Shown one piece after another: positions 42,501 to 54,800 of a DNA stretch of 64,000 nucleotides (position 1 is the stretch's first letter; each line of letters starts with the position of its first letter). The position numbers and the translations under genes were made by a program. Below the pieces are notes generated by a model. The model was not told the DNA's origin and did no database searches. It saw nothing but the letters and a program-made list of their open reading frames with translations. This stretch comes from Enchytraeus crypticus (Eukaryota; Annelida; Clitellata; Enchytraeida; Enchytraeidae), in assembly GCA_905160935.1 (NCBI GenBank), contig CAJHZI010000373.1, forward strand, positions 188,501-252,500. The letters are read 5' to 3'.

Positions 42501-45500
42501 TTAAAAATTACACAAATTTTCAGAATATCAAGAAATCTTTGAAAGTCAGAATGGAAATTTCTCCAACAGAGTAGAATTGAAAAAATCAATACTGGCCATA
42601 TTTTCATGCAATCTTGATTTTTATGCAGCCAATTTAAATTTTTACTTGACTTTCAATATATCTGAAATAAGGTTTCATTTTTACTTATTTATTTCACAAA
42701 GCCCTAATTATATTTTTTACAAAAACAACAACACTCAGAGTGCTACTGTCGTCAATGAAAACATCGAACACCATTCAAACTGACGAGCAAAAGAGGCCCT
42801 ATAAAAGCGCAAAATCTAATATCTAGAAAACCCGTAAAAAGACTTAAGCTAGAGTCATAGCAAACTTACACGGCAGAGTAGAAGGTGTAAAAGAAGAAGT
42901 AGAAAGTGATAGAAGAAGACAGAAGAAAAAAGGTGCAACAAAGAAGAAGAAAGTAGAAGGTGTTAGTAAAAATCAGAGAAATCAATCTGATAAGGTATTT
43001 AAAATGTAACACACAATAGAATGAACTGTATGCCTTTCCTGTAAACTAAATTAAATCAACATACGGCAGTTTCGTGTTAACTCGCCGTGATACGTGGCTG
43101 GATTATACTGAAACGTTGTGTAGGGATTTGGTCCAATATAGCAGCCATCGTTAGTGCCTCCCCAATCGTAGTTTCGACACGTTACATCATCTTCACAGCA
43201 CTTCCGGCAGTCCTCTTGAGGGATGTTGAGTTTGCACTCTTGAAGTCCCAAAGACTGCGTAACGTTATATATCGTCCAGTTGAACGGGTACTCTAGAAAA
43301 TTAATAATTAGCAAAAACATAAAAATACAATATGGTACTGTACGTCTACTTTTACTTTTTTACGTTTACTTTTACTCTTGATACTTCTGATTTGGAGAAC
43401 AATTTATTCTCTGTCGCAGTGGACAACTGTAGTAATCTAGTTGTATCGAAATTGAAAAAGTACGGATCAAACATTTGCCGCAGCCAAAGCCTACAGGTTA
43501 GTTTAATCCAATAATCCGTCCTAGAAATGTCTCCCGGAACTCCTACCTAAATATCACTATTTGAATATCACTACCAGAATATTACTACCAGAATATTACT
43601 ACCAGACTATTACTACCAGAATATTACTACCAGACTATTACTACCAGAATATTACTACCAGAATATTACTACCAGACTAATACTACCAGACTATTACTAC
43701 CAGAATATTACTACCAGAATATTACTACCAGATTAATACTACCAGGCTATTACTACCAGAATATTACTACCTGATTATTACTACCAGAATATTACTACCA
43801 GACTAATACTACCAGACTATTACTACCAGAATATTACTACCAGAATATTATTACTTGAATATTACTACCAGAATATTACTACCAGAATATTACTACCAGA
43901 CTATTACTACCTGAATATTACTACCTGAATATTACTCCTATACTAGAATGTTGCCAATAGTAATGTCTTGATAACGTTGGAGTAACGTCATGAAAGTTTA
44001 AGTGACATATCCTGAGGTCAATTAAACCCTCACGGGTTCGAATCCCAGCCGAGTTAATCTGAGAGTAATATCTCGGACATTCACTGGACTGGTTATACGG
44101 AAAATGGACTAATATGCCAAACGGTTTAAACATGCTAAAAAGTGAAAGATATCAACATAGTTGATTGTTTCACTTTAATGCGTGTTTACTTTTTAATGGC
44201 TTTGAAAATGATCATTTTTCGAATGGCTCACCCGTACAGTTGCCTAGGTTAGTGAGTGTGATGTACTGAACTTTAGTTGGGACACCCAGGTCCACCACCC
44301 ACCAAGGATTGATCTGCCAGCGAGTGGCGGCACAACTCTTCTCTGAGAAGCCGGTGCTGTAGTTGCCGTCAACGGCTAGAGAGGCGTTCAGGAATGTGTC
44401 GATGTGGTAGTAGTCGCTGCTCTGAAATGCCGGTCGATATGTGGCCAGATTATTGGCTATGGGTAAATCTGTAAGAAATAATGCGATAAATTTGTCTGAA
44501 CACTATGATGGATTTGATATTTTTCTAATTTATTGTGACTCTGACACTGATATTCTTTCTCTTAAAAATAGCATGATTAGATCATGCTATTACACATTAT
44601 ACATGACACATTATATATCGCATTTGTACGAGGTCTTCATGATACTGATACTAATACATTTGAAAGTATCATGATACTTCCACTAATGCAATGGCATGTA
44701 GGTTAAAAGGTCACGGGAAGTTGGTTATGTTTACACTGGTTCTTGAGATTCGTAGAGCTCCTACAAGGAAGGGCTAGATGGCAAGGAGTACCCCAGTACT
44801 TCAAAGCATTTGTCACTCGGCATTGATTGCTTCATTTCAATATTTCATCACACGGCCCCAAAGATACAGTGTACTATATGACGAAAGCATTGCCATTAAC
44901 TTAAAGATTAGTTTTCATTTTAGATATCCACATTCAAAACGTTAATTGTAATTAATCTCTGTGATGAATTTAAGTTGAATTTTTTATAGCGACTCTTACG
45001 CAATTTATAAAATACATTAACAAATTATTGGCTATGGGTAAATCTGTAAGAAATAATGCGATAAATTTGTCTGAACACTATGATGGATTTGATATTTTTC
45101 TAATTTATTGTGACTCTGTATGGTATGCGGTGTCGTTTTCGATAGTTGTTTCAAAACAATAGAACCTGTGTCCACAAATAAGTGAATGCGTTATATTTTA
45201 AATTCAGCAAAGGTTCAGTTGTCAAATTATTATGGACTTACTTAAATATGCGAAAACAGAAAGCGAATCAATAGTTCCGTTCTTAAGTTGTTACGTCATC
45301 ATAGGATGTCTTTTTAGATTTAACGACACGTTGTCTGTAAGCTTTAAGCGGAATCAAATTGAATAACTTTTCAAATTCAAGCGATTCTTTTTTCATTATT
45401 CGTCTTAATTTAATTACTCGTAAAATTTATTTAAAGCGGATCGTATCAGAGAGCTTAAGAGTTTTTGCTTATAGTTTGATGTTTGTGTTTTTTATTTTAT

Positions 45501-46782
45501 TGTCGGTGACGGGCTCGCCGTCACTGACATCGCTTTCGAGTGAGGAAACTGACGTTAACCTTAGCTTTACCAGCTTTATCTCTCGTACGTTTATCACCAG
45601 CCAGTACTTGGTATTTATCTTGAACATGGATGATTACTTACCGGGCAGTATGACGTCATCCACCCTCCTCGAGGTCTAAACAAGAATAAAAATACAAGCA
45701 GCCATTAAGAAGACTAAAAATAAGACTGAACTGATGTCGCTAAAATAAATAATGTAATATATATTTAACATTGTATTGAATTTATAATTTTACTTATCGA
45801 AAGATCGAAGTATACAAGATATACATATACAGAATGTATAGTATATGGTATGTATAGTGTAGGCCTACAATATATTTGAACGCTCAATTTGTTTGTTCTC
45901 CATCGGAATAACAGTTTCTGTTGTCTCAAATAAAGGTAGCATCAGTTTAGAAAGCTGGCAAAGTTAATGTTAACGTCATTTTCCTCACTCGAAAGCCTTA
46001 TCAGTGACGGGAGAGCCCAGGATTTGAACCCCGCACATACTGATCCGCGGTTAAATATCTCACATATATCGACACTGGCTCCAGCCAGTAACTACAAATC
46101 TCTAGCTGCAAGATATTTTAAAGGCTATTTTCACCTATTATGATAACATCATCATCATCATTCTCCCTTGAATCCCAGTTTAACCAGGGTCGGGATACGA
46201 ATAGACTGTCTCAAATCCTCTATGTCCTATACCTAACCACCAGTCAATCCCCTATTTGAGACTTTTCCAAAAGCTAAAATTTTTGCAGCAATCTCTGGAG
46301 CCTAGGCGCTCACCAACAGAATGCCCTTTCTGACGTTGGTCTTACTATGATTACATATTTACAAAATAAATTTATATAAAAATTATTAAAATTACATATT
46401 TAAAAACAAGTACTAAAATTTACTCAAGCCATACATCGGATTAACTACTATTTAAAGTAGTTTACACCTGATAGTGGGAGCAGTTCCGTCGTGCAACGAA
46501 ACAATCGTATTCCCTCGCAAAAAGTTCGCAGATTCTATTTTCTTTGAAATAGTTGAAGGACGTGCAGTTGTATCCATCGTACTGATGACAGAATCCTGCG
46601 CAGTCGATCTTGGACTTTACGATTCCGCTGTTGATCGGATACTGATCCACACACAGAACCTCTCCCGAGAGGTTCCTGGTTACAAGGAAGAAGTCTTCAG
46701 CATGTACGTCCAAGTAATTTGCATCGATGAAACGATCCGTGTACATAGCAAACAGCAGGAAGAGGAATGAAGCTCTAAACAT
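39598..46782 (-). CDS. L3: secreted PAN / split F-type lectin, 5 exons, 346 aa
   Basis: Exons 46782-46468, 45675-45642, 44468-44232, 43292-43065, 39824-39598; 1041 nt, phases 0,1,1,1. Signal peptide about 1-21, PAN-like domain to 105, linker TSRRVDDVILP, F-type half 118-195 (NPWWVVDLG, ITLTNLGNC), PAN-like insert 196-271 (YPFNWTIY, C.KCC...C.NYDW, HGELTRNC), second half 272-346. The RxD motif is LxN here, so canonical fucose coordination looks lost. The insert has one extra Cys (KCC). A 95-bp exact copy of the exon-3 acceptor region lies upstream in intron 2. Introns carry a 14-bp minisatellite, SINE-1 and SINE-2 copies and nested palindromes near the last exon. Confidence 0.92.
39974..40110 (-). 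repeat. SINE-1 copy
   Basis: Full-length, in the last L3 intron. Confidence 0.85.
40487..40860. repeat. SINE-1 copy rearranged into nested palindromes
   Basis: A SINE-1 copy (40487-40630) runs into a 58-bp palindrome (40603-40660). TTACCCACATCG, GGCTGATGCCAGTGGC and CTATGGCAAG blocks then repeat in alternating orientation to 40860. Part of it copies 39885-39920. Confidence 0.8.
41871..42085. repeat. Minisatellite, about 35-bp unit, 6 copies
   Basis: Diverged units of GATTAGCCTAAAGTGAAACC in the last L3 intron. Confidence 0.85.
42283..42402 (-). repeat. Dispersed repeat shared with 19843-19945
   Basis: Inverse copy with GGCCACGAAGGCACTAA. Confidence 0.65.
42725..42842 (+). repeat. Dispersed repeat (family 5)
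   Basis: AGAGTGCTACTGTCGTCAATG, parallel to 30420-30540. Confidence 0.6.
43548..43937. repeat. 14-bp minisatellite, about 27 copies
   Basis: ACTACCAGAATATT and variants, in L3 intron 3. Confidence 0.95.
43947..44189 (+). repeat. SINE-2 copy
   Basis: Full-length, with intact GGGTTCGAATCCCAGCC. Confidence 0.8.
44568..44592. repeat. 10-bp-arm palindrome
   Basis: AATAGCATGA and TCATGCTATT around TTAGA. A second palindrome, AAGTATCATGATACTT, lies about 75 bp further on. Confidence 0.8.
45024..45118 (-). repeat. 95-bp exact duplicate of L3 exon-3 acceptor region
   Basis: Identical over 95 bp to 44449-44543, which includes the exon-3 acceptor and 20 coding bases. This copy has no lectin coding sequence behind it, so it is a decoy upstream of the real site. 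Confidence 0.92.
45510..45577 (+). repeat. SINE-1 fragment, 3' tail
   Basis: Only the tail from TCACTGACATCGC onward. In L3 intron 2, about 65 bp past the exon-2 donor in gene sense. Confidence 0.7.
45951..46089 (-). repeat. SINE-1 copy
   Basis: Full-length, in L3 intron 1. Confidence 0.85.
46145..46345 (-). repeat. GAT-tailed dispersed repeat (family 3)
   Basis: CATCATCATC start, CCAGGGTCGGGATACGAATAG inside. Confidence 0.75.
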
Positions 46783-47261
46783 TTTCTACGGGTATTCCTG
46801 CATTTAGTCTCTAGGTGTTACGTTACTGTAATATCTCTTGTTATATCTTGTTATAACTCTTAGGTGTTCCATGCATGCAATGTCAATCAGTTGAAACACA
46901 AATCTTCTGCCTGTTCAAGAATATACATAGTCTATTATATATATATCATAGATATTTACATGTATAGCAGATATTCTCAAATGACGAGAATGAATTTAAA
47001 ATCAAATCCAGACTGACGCTAAAATATGGAAGACGAATTAGAAGTTGAGGTAAGTTCATTAATAGAATAGAACTCAGTCTAATATTTCTAAAGCTTTATT
47101 TTTATGACAAATGTGGGTGTAAATAGAGGAAGTGGTAGATCTGCTACATAAAATCCGTGCACTGAACAAAATCACCTGTATGTCATGAATAGAACATTTG
47201 CAGCTATTTGATTAGTTTATTTAATTTTTTACAGTAATAACTCTATAATATTTGGTCGGGA

Positions 47262-47335
47262 TTTAGAGCAGTTGGTAAAGCGTGCGCGTCAAAAACCAAG
47301 TTAACCGACAACGGGTTCGGTTGGTACTTGAATAT
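47262..47335 (+). repeat. Decayed tRNA-like sequence
   Basis: A-box-like AGAGCAGTTGGTAAAGCG and B-box-like GGGTTCGGTTGG at tRNA spacing, without a good cloverleaf. Probably the head of an old SINE. Confidence 0.4.
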
Positions 47336-47805
47336 TGAATATGCGCACACTTGAACAATTGAGTGCTGAGAAGTTTTAATAAAAACCTGCGCGCCGAATG
47401 GTTATTCTTATATCCGCACTAGCTGCGCTCTGAGTTATCAAAAGAAAACTTATACTGATAGTCGTCGCATGAGCAGGAAACTACAAAAACAAAAAATACA
47501 ATAACAGTAACTAATCAATCGCTATAACACTAACGTTAGGTAGCCCAATTTGTTGGACTAAAATGGTAAGAATGAAAAGAAATTAACTTAGACTTCGTTT
47601 AAATGATATGCTACTTATCCCAAGAGATACGAATTGCACCCTAGGAGACTTGAGCGATAACTAAACCGATTTGAGACATATTTATCTTTACTTATTCCTA
47701 GTACACCATCAACACGAGTTTTATAACATACAAGTACGCTGTAATGAAAACAGGTAATTGATCAAACGTATTTCAATAAAAACAGTGAATTTTGATCATC
47801 TTATC

Positions 47806-47945
47806 ATCATTATCCTGCCTTGAATCCCAGTTTAACCAGGGTCGGGATACGAATAGACTGTCTCAAATCCTCTCTGTCCTACACCACACCACCAGCCAAT
47901 CCCCTGACTTGAGACTTTTCCATTCGTTTACATTTTGATAATCTA
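47806..47945 (-). repeat. GAT-tailed dispersed repeat (family 3), truncated
   Basis: Near-identical to the first part of 46145-46345. Confidence 0.75.
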
Positions 47946-48493
47946 ACTCTGATAATCTAAGAAACTAATAAATAAGTAAAAGACCTGATGTACCGTAAAG
48001 AGTTTTCAACAGATTCATCTAATCAATATCTCAGCTTGAATCAAGACGGGTGGATCTTCACAAAATGCTGGTGCTGTAATTTTTATTAGTTTTTACAGTA
48101 AATGCCACGAGTGTCAGCGAGAGAGCCTTTGAATTAGTTGCGTGCGGCTTAAGTAATATGACAGGAAGTCACTGTTAAAGCTGCGTGTCCTTCTACACTG
48201 TAGATCCATTGTTCATTTGTCGGGCATCTGCTGTTGAAAGCTTTATTTTTCACATTAAATCGACAGAAATTCAGAATTTAATTTTAGTCTTTTTATTTTC
48301 AGGTTTAGATATTGTGCAATATTGTCAGAGGCTTCGTGGAAATTCCTATTCGTGGATATAAATATCGTTCAGGGCAAATCTCATCATTTTTGTGTTAATA
48401 ATGTCACAGTAACTTTTAAATACGCAGTGTGGTATTTAGTAAACAAATGCCAGGGGTGTTGGAAATATTTCCGAAGACACAACCACTCCTTCT

Positions 48494-48497
<4 letters not shown>

Positions 48498-48530
<33 letters not shown>

Positions 48531-48545
48531 GCGCGCGCACACATA
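48498..48545. repeat. CA microsatellite
   Basis: CA run with a GCGC interruption. Confidence 0.95.
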
Positions 48546-50457
48546 CACACATATAACATTTACAAACGCAGACAACGGCAGACATACAGAGCCGCATCCA
48601 GGATGAAATGGCAGGGAGATAGCGTAAAAAATAAATACCACGTAGAAGCCAAAGAAAGGGAGTCTGGGGGACGAAATCCCCTGAAGCTTTACGATTTTAG
48701 CAAATTATGTCTTCAAAATGACGGTATTTGATATAAATTGATAGCATACTGAACAAAAAAGTGAGGGGAACGACTTCCACCTGGTAAGGCTTCACACCAG
48801 TTTGGGAAGACAGGAACGAGTGAAGGGGAAATTCCCCGGCTTTCCCTACAAATTAAACGATGAGCAATACTCGGGTTACAGTGTTAAGAAAGCATTACAT
48901 ATATAGTTAGGGTGGGTTTCAACCAACCCACCTGGGGTCTCGCCTAATTGGAGGGTGGGGGGGTCGGCAACGTTGCTATGGTGGGTTCGACCCCCAGCCC
49001 CCCGGAAAATACCAAAATTGGGTATACGTTAAAATAGACTTATATATAATGCGACTCATTATAGACACATATATCTATTTTAAAATTTATTTGTTGATTT
49101 ATTTTTTCGATTTTATAACAAAAGCAGTAATTTTTTAAAATTCATTTGCCAGTTTTGTTAATTGACTTCATTGATTTGTTAAAAATTGTTTGATTATGAT
49201 TGATTTCCAGTCTTGTTGATTGATAATCGCAATGATTTATAAATGTATTTACTAATAAGTGATTTATTAATGGACTGAAATAACGGAGTTTTGTTGAATA
49301 ATTTTAAAGATGTAGTATATTAAAGGCCTATATGCTGATGGCTAACATCAACGAAGTATTAGTGAGAACTAGAAGATTCAGTAACTAGAACTGCAATATA
49401 GTCCAATAGTAACAAATAAACTCTTTTGTTTACATTAAATTTTGATGAAACTCTGCTAATAATTAAGTCTGTTAACTGTTTTTAATAGGCTTTCAGTGAA
49501 TTATTACCGAACCGGAAGTGAGTGAAAAGTCGCCATCATTTTACAGGCTGTGGTGTATCTTCTTTTTTTATCTATGGCTAACATGGCTACCATTTTTCTG
49601 TAGCCATCTGGTGAGAAATCGGTAAATATCCTTTGTTTCAAGTTACACTATAAGAATGTTTCACATCGCTAATCAATTTAATCAATTGAATGGTTGAAAA
49701 CTTCAGTTCTATAGATTTAGAAACTTGGATAATTGCTAAGCAAATTTAGATAAGCTATCATTTCTTAAATTATCGAATTTTCTAAGTTTTTTATAGACAT
49801 ATTGTTGTGATCTTAGGAAATTTCATTACAAAAATTTCTTAAGCAGACGTACAGCCTGAAGAAGCTATGATATGTTAGGAATAATCTAATTACTCTTAAC
49901 CGACAAAATAACCAAGAAATACTTGCCTGTTAATCAGCCGACGGTTTCAAAAAATGGATCCCTCTCATTTTTCTCTCTAACTGTCATTTAGATTCGTCCT
50001 CATTAACTGAAGAAGCCTATAGAAGTATGTTAAAAGTCACCTTAAGCGCTATTGAAGTATGGTAATAACGAGCAATAAAGGTATAGTAAAGGTTTCCATT
50101 TCACAATTTAACGAAATAATCGCTTATTGTGATTACAAATCTTTTGACGGGCTGTCAGGATAGAGTACTTCACTTTATGTTGGACATTTAAGCTTTCTTG
50201 TTGGTTTAATTTATTATAATTCAAACTTAATTTATTAAATTTGATTCCATAGTACTGGATATTTTCATTGTCGACAGTAGCATTTAAATTGTGTCTTTAG
50301 TTTTCCATGGATGATGACAGGAACAAATGGCGCGACTCTGGTTTCATAACGCCTTCTGCTCCGCAATATCGTATCAAATGAACAATTTATTGTTTCTTGA
50401 CTCTGTAGTGTGTTTGTTATTTAATTCAAAGTAACCTACTGGGACCTACTACGTAGT

Positions 50458-50640
50458 GACAGGAATAATAGAAGGAAAAAGATGCAAGGGTCGACAACGA
50501 ATGACATTTATTAAGAGTCTTAGCAAATGGATGCAGTTAACTGAAACAGAGATGATCAGAGCAACAAGGAACAGAGACATATGGAGGAATATGACCATGA
50601 CCGCCCAGGCTTGGAACAGGCACGGCACTTAAAGAAGAAG
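50458..50640 (+). mobile_element. LINE 3' end, second family
   Basis: Reads GIIEGKRCKGRQRMTF, then RATRNRDIWR, then WNRHGT-stop and an AAG tail, a typical C-terminus of a non-LTR retrotransposon ORF2. Confidence 0.65.
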
Positions 50641-50990
50641 AAGAACCTACTGGGACTGATTTGAGGTCATGTTCAAGCTTAGGTTAAGCTTATAGAGAGC
50701 ACATAGAGAGCACATCTGATAAAATGTCTACTCTATTGTTTGATACAATCTTCACATACTTGTAGATAGGTTAATGAATATTCATATATTCTCTTTTTAA
50801 GTCGTGATCCTTAGAGACTGTTCCACTTATTTCTCGACTCAATAACCGACATGCACATTAGTTTTGTAGCCTCCTTTAAATTGTTCGAATAACAAAATAT
50901 TTAAATTTTTATTTTTGTTATACGAGCTTAATTGATTCTTGATCTTTCTTTATTTCTTTCTATCTCTCTTACTTTATCTCTATCCCTATC

Positions 50991-51120
50991 TGGCTGAAGC
51001 CAGTGGCGATGTCGGTAAGATATTCGATCGCGGATCAGTATGTGCGGGGTTAAAATACTGGGCTCCCTCGTCACTGACATCGCTTTTGAGTAAAGAAATT
51101 GACGTCAACATTAGCTTTTT
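50991..51120 (+). repeat. SINE-1 copy
   Basis: Full-length, flanked by CT runs. Confidence 0.8.
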
Positions 51121-51571
51121 GTATTCTTCTCTCTCTCTCTCATTCTCTCTCTAGTGTTGCGATCACGGTAGGACTAATACGTATCCTATGTCTCAACTCG
51201 CAAACTACTTTCAAAACCACAAAATGCTCTCCTCTCAGCAGTAAGCTCAGCCAAGCACACTGATGTGCCAATCTCTTACTTTTAGAATTAAGCTTGAACA
51301 ATACGACTACTGAACACGTTACACGGCATATAGCAATTGTGAAGACTCGATAAAATATAATATTAAGATATAATTTCATTCTAGTGTAGAAATATCATTT
51401 AGCGTCTATGAAAATCGAAGGTAAGGGTCAGTTACTGAAGATTAAGCAAAGCAGTTCGACGGATCATGCCGGGTTAGGAAGAGATCAGATTAACAACTTA
51501 TCTTAAGATATGCATTTAAATTATTCTAAAAATGTGCGCATATTGTATTTCTATTTACAATGCGTGTAATA

Positions 51572-51575
<4 letters not shown>

Positions 51576-51641
<66 letters not shown>

Positions 51642-51645
51642 ATAT
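51576..51645. repeat. TA microsatellite
   Basis: Uninterrupted TA run 170 bp past the L4 stop. Confidence 0.95.
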
Positions 51646-51686
51646 TATATATATTATATGTAAATATACTAAATAATGTATAGATT

Positions 51687-51692
51687 TTTATT
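51687..51692 (-). promoter_or_regulatory. Possible L4 polyadenylation signal
   Basis: AATAAA on the minus strand about 120 nt after the L4 stop. The surroundings are AT-rich, so chance occurrence is possible. Confidence 0.3.
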
Positions 51693-51814
51693 TTTGTTCC
51701 TTAAGTCCGCCCGACTTTTCTACCCACTGCTGTTATAAGATTTATATCCCGGAATTTGCAGGAAATTAATTTGCCATGCCTGCTACAGCCTACTTTTTAC
51801 AGCATGCAACACAT

Positions 51815-54800
51815 CTACATGTAGACTCCGACCTCACAGAGAACTAACTCAGCAAAAGCCTGAAGTTGTATGAAGAGATATCTTCCAGGAGCTGTGTCGC
51901 TGGCGCAGTAGATCCTAGTGGTGGCTCCAGATGGTGGCGAACCATTGTACTTAGCGCACAGGGAGTAAGAACGGTCCATTGGTCCAGTGCCACTGGGTTT
52001 CGTGTTTGTCGTACCAACCGCAAAGTCACGAGGAGGAATATCTGAAATTATCAATAAATATTAGTGAATACACTCAAAATTCAAGATGTCTACCGTGTTT
52101 AGTATGTAACTGTTGTTAAGCTGTTACCCTATTTACTATTCGATATTCTTCATAGATTCACTCATATGTGGACATGAAGAGGAGAGCGGAAGACAGAGAC
52201 GAGTGGAGGCGTTATATACCATGGACCTGCCAGTAGGCAGAGCACTAAGAGAGAGAGAGAGAGATTGTTCGTTGAGGCTTTGACCATCAACACATTGGCT
52301 AAAGCGTGACAGTTGGACTTTAGAAGTGTACCATTCGATATCTTGAGCTTTAGAGATATTATTACGGTTTATGAAGATCAACTTTTATTGGTGCGGGTCT
52401 GCGTAAAATGTAAATCAAAACGCAGAATTGACATTTCGGTGTGCAGCTGACACAGTACCTTCATGCAGGTCAACGATCCACTTCACGTAAATTATTTCTT
52501 GAAGTGAATTGACATTGAAGTAAAATATTTGACTTTCAAAGAAATCAGTAATATAAGTATTTAATGGGTGTCGTTTAAAGTTCAAATTTGTATATATAGA
52601 TTATAATTGGTAGCAATGACTACAAAATACAATCTTTTTCCGACCTTAGCTAAAATGGGACTAAAGAGAAGATGATGATGAGAATGATTATTTTATAGCA
52701 ATAGCATCAAATTTACTAGTGAAAATAAGAAACAACTGTATATTGAGTCTCATGCTTTGCTTACATTCTAGCTTTGAACTAGCCAAGTCTAAGTTATTAA
52801 AGATGAACATTGAAATCAAATATGCATACGACAGTTTCGCGTAAGTTCCCCATGTTTCACGGTGTTTGAATTCGAAGTGGATTTATAGGTCGACCCCAGA
52901 TAACAGCGATCGTCCTGCAGGCCATAATCATACACTACGCAGTCCACGTCTTGTTCACATGCCGCTCTGCAGTCTTCTTCAGTTATTCCAGATTTGTACA
53001 GAGCAAGTCCCATACTTTGGGCATTTGAAATCATCCATTTATACGGGACTTCTGGAATTTTAACCCATCACCAAGAGTATTAGCATGAAGTGTTTAAGCT
53101 ATATTCTATTATTCTACAGTATTCTATAGTATTTTAATAGTATTATAGTAATTCCGCAGTATTCTACAGGTTACTGAACGTAGATCGGATATGATATAAC
53201 TCTACTATCGTTATATTATTGATCTCTATCGTTATATTATTGATCTCTATCGTTATATTATTGATCTCTATCGTTATATTATTGATCTCTATCGTTATAT
53301 TATTGATATTCCCTATACAGTCTCTGCAGGAGAAAATCAGACATATAAATTTAATATTATCAGAAACTCTAAATTAAGGGAAGAAATATGTGCTACGAAA
53401 GTTATTTGATAAAATATATGTAATGGGATAAGGTGTGAAGAAAAACTTCATACATTGCATTCTGAAAGAAATAAATTCTTACATTAGCTTATAAAAGAAG
53501 TGTGAGTACATCCAAAAGTAATCAATTTCATGACATTTTTTAAAAAGATGTCTTTTAGTTTTGTTAAGACATCAGGAAAGCGTTATATATTGTGCTCTCT
53601 ACTACTGTACGAGCCATTGGGAAGGAGCTAAAAGAGTGCGTATATCGTTATAAAGCTAAATTTAACGTCTGTTTTTGTATTACACTGGATATTGTCAGAG
53701 ACGGTATAGCCGTGATTCAATCCAATGGCCTCTTGCTTCTTAGACAAGCGTGCCATCCATTCTGCCATCGAATAACCACCTGTGAATCAGTACCAGAATC
53801 ATACAAACCAGCTAAATGTATGGTACCTGATGAATTTGGCTCAATGAAATACATGTACACGGATTAATTAGATTTCTGTAACAATATAATAATAATAATA
53901 ATAATAAATAATAAAGGTTTAACGTCCGTTTCCTCATCCAGGGATGATGTCAGGGACGTCACCAACAGCACACATCACTACAGATCAATTCACCCAGACC
54001 AATCTGCAAATGAAATGTGCTGAGGAGAAGTAAGGTCCTAATCGAAAGCCAGTCCGATGATCAAAAAATGGTCAGAAGCAGCAATACCGACAGCTAGTCA
54101 AATCTAAATATTGATTGCCAATAGACTCACCGGTGCAATTAGCGAGATTTGTTAGTGTGATGAACCGAACTTCCGATGAAACACCCAAGTCCACGCTCCA
54201 CCAGGGGTTGGTATTAAAGCGCGTGCTGGCACAGTTCTTCAGTGAGAAATTTGTGCCTTGGAGCCCATCTACTGCCAGAGCAGCGACGAGAGCTGTGCCG
54301 CTGAAGTCATAGTCACTGCTCTGAAAGGCCGGGCGATTTAGAGCTATATTTTCAGAGATTGGTATTTCTGAAAAAGTTATTATAAGTACTCCTAGGGTTA
54401 TACAATAAATATCCATGTTGAAGAAGAGAATTCCTAAACGTATTGGTAGATTTTTAACACCTAGGAGTTTCGACAACGTTATGCATTAGATGAAACGAAC
54501 AAGAGCTAGAGCTAAATAAAATAAAATAATTTTGACACTAAATCAGAAGAATAAATATCAATATAGCGAATTGTTCAACTGGAGGCAGTAATGTGTAATG
54601 TCTAGTAGAGTATATCTTGCAAGGGCATCTCTATACCTTAAAAATATGAATATAGTAAAAAATAATACACATGCACAACAAAATACACAGAGAGTGAGTA
54701 TCAGAGAGACAGAACACTATCATATATTAGTAGAGATAAATTATTCAAATCTTAGAGATATTAAAATAGATATTAGCACATAATTTACAGAGAAGGAAAG

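Larger units (their letters stand above)
46783..51814. other. Intergenic, L3 5' side to L4 3' end
   Basis: Holds a tRNA-like relic (47262), repeat family 3 (47806), a CA run (48498), a G-rich patch near 48930-49020, a LINE tail (50458), a SINE-1 copy (50991) and a TA run (51576). No supported gene. Confidence 0.6.

Noticed and set aside
48930-49020. G-rich stretch with a GGGTTCGACCCCC motif, possible tRNA
   Set aside because: No cloverleaf; the B-box-like motif is part of a local inverted G/C run.
53592-53867. Open frame of 91 codons on the plus strand inside an L4 intron
   Set aside because: Includes a diverged family 4 repeat core (TTTAACGTCTG) and no domain. Not a gene.
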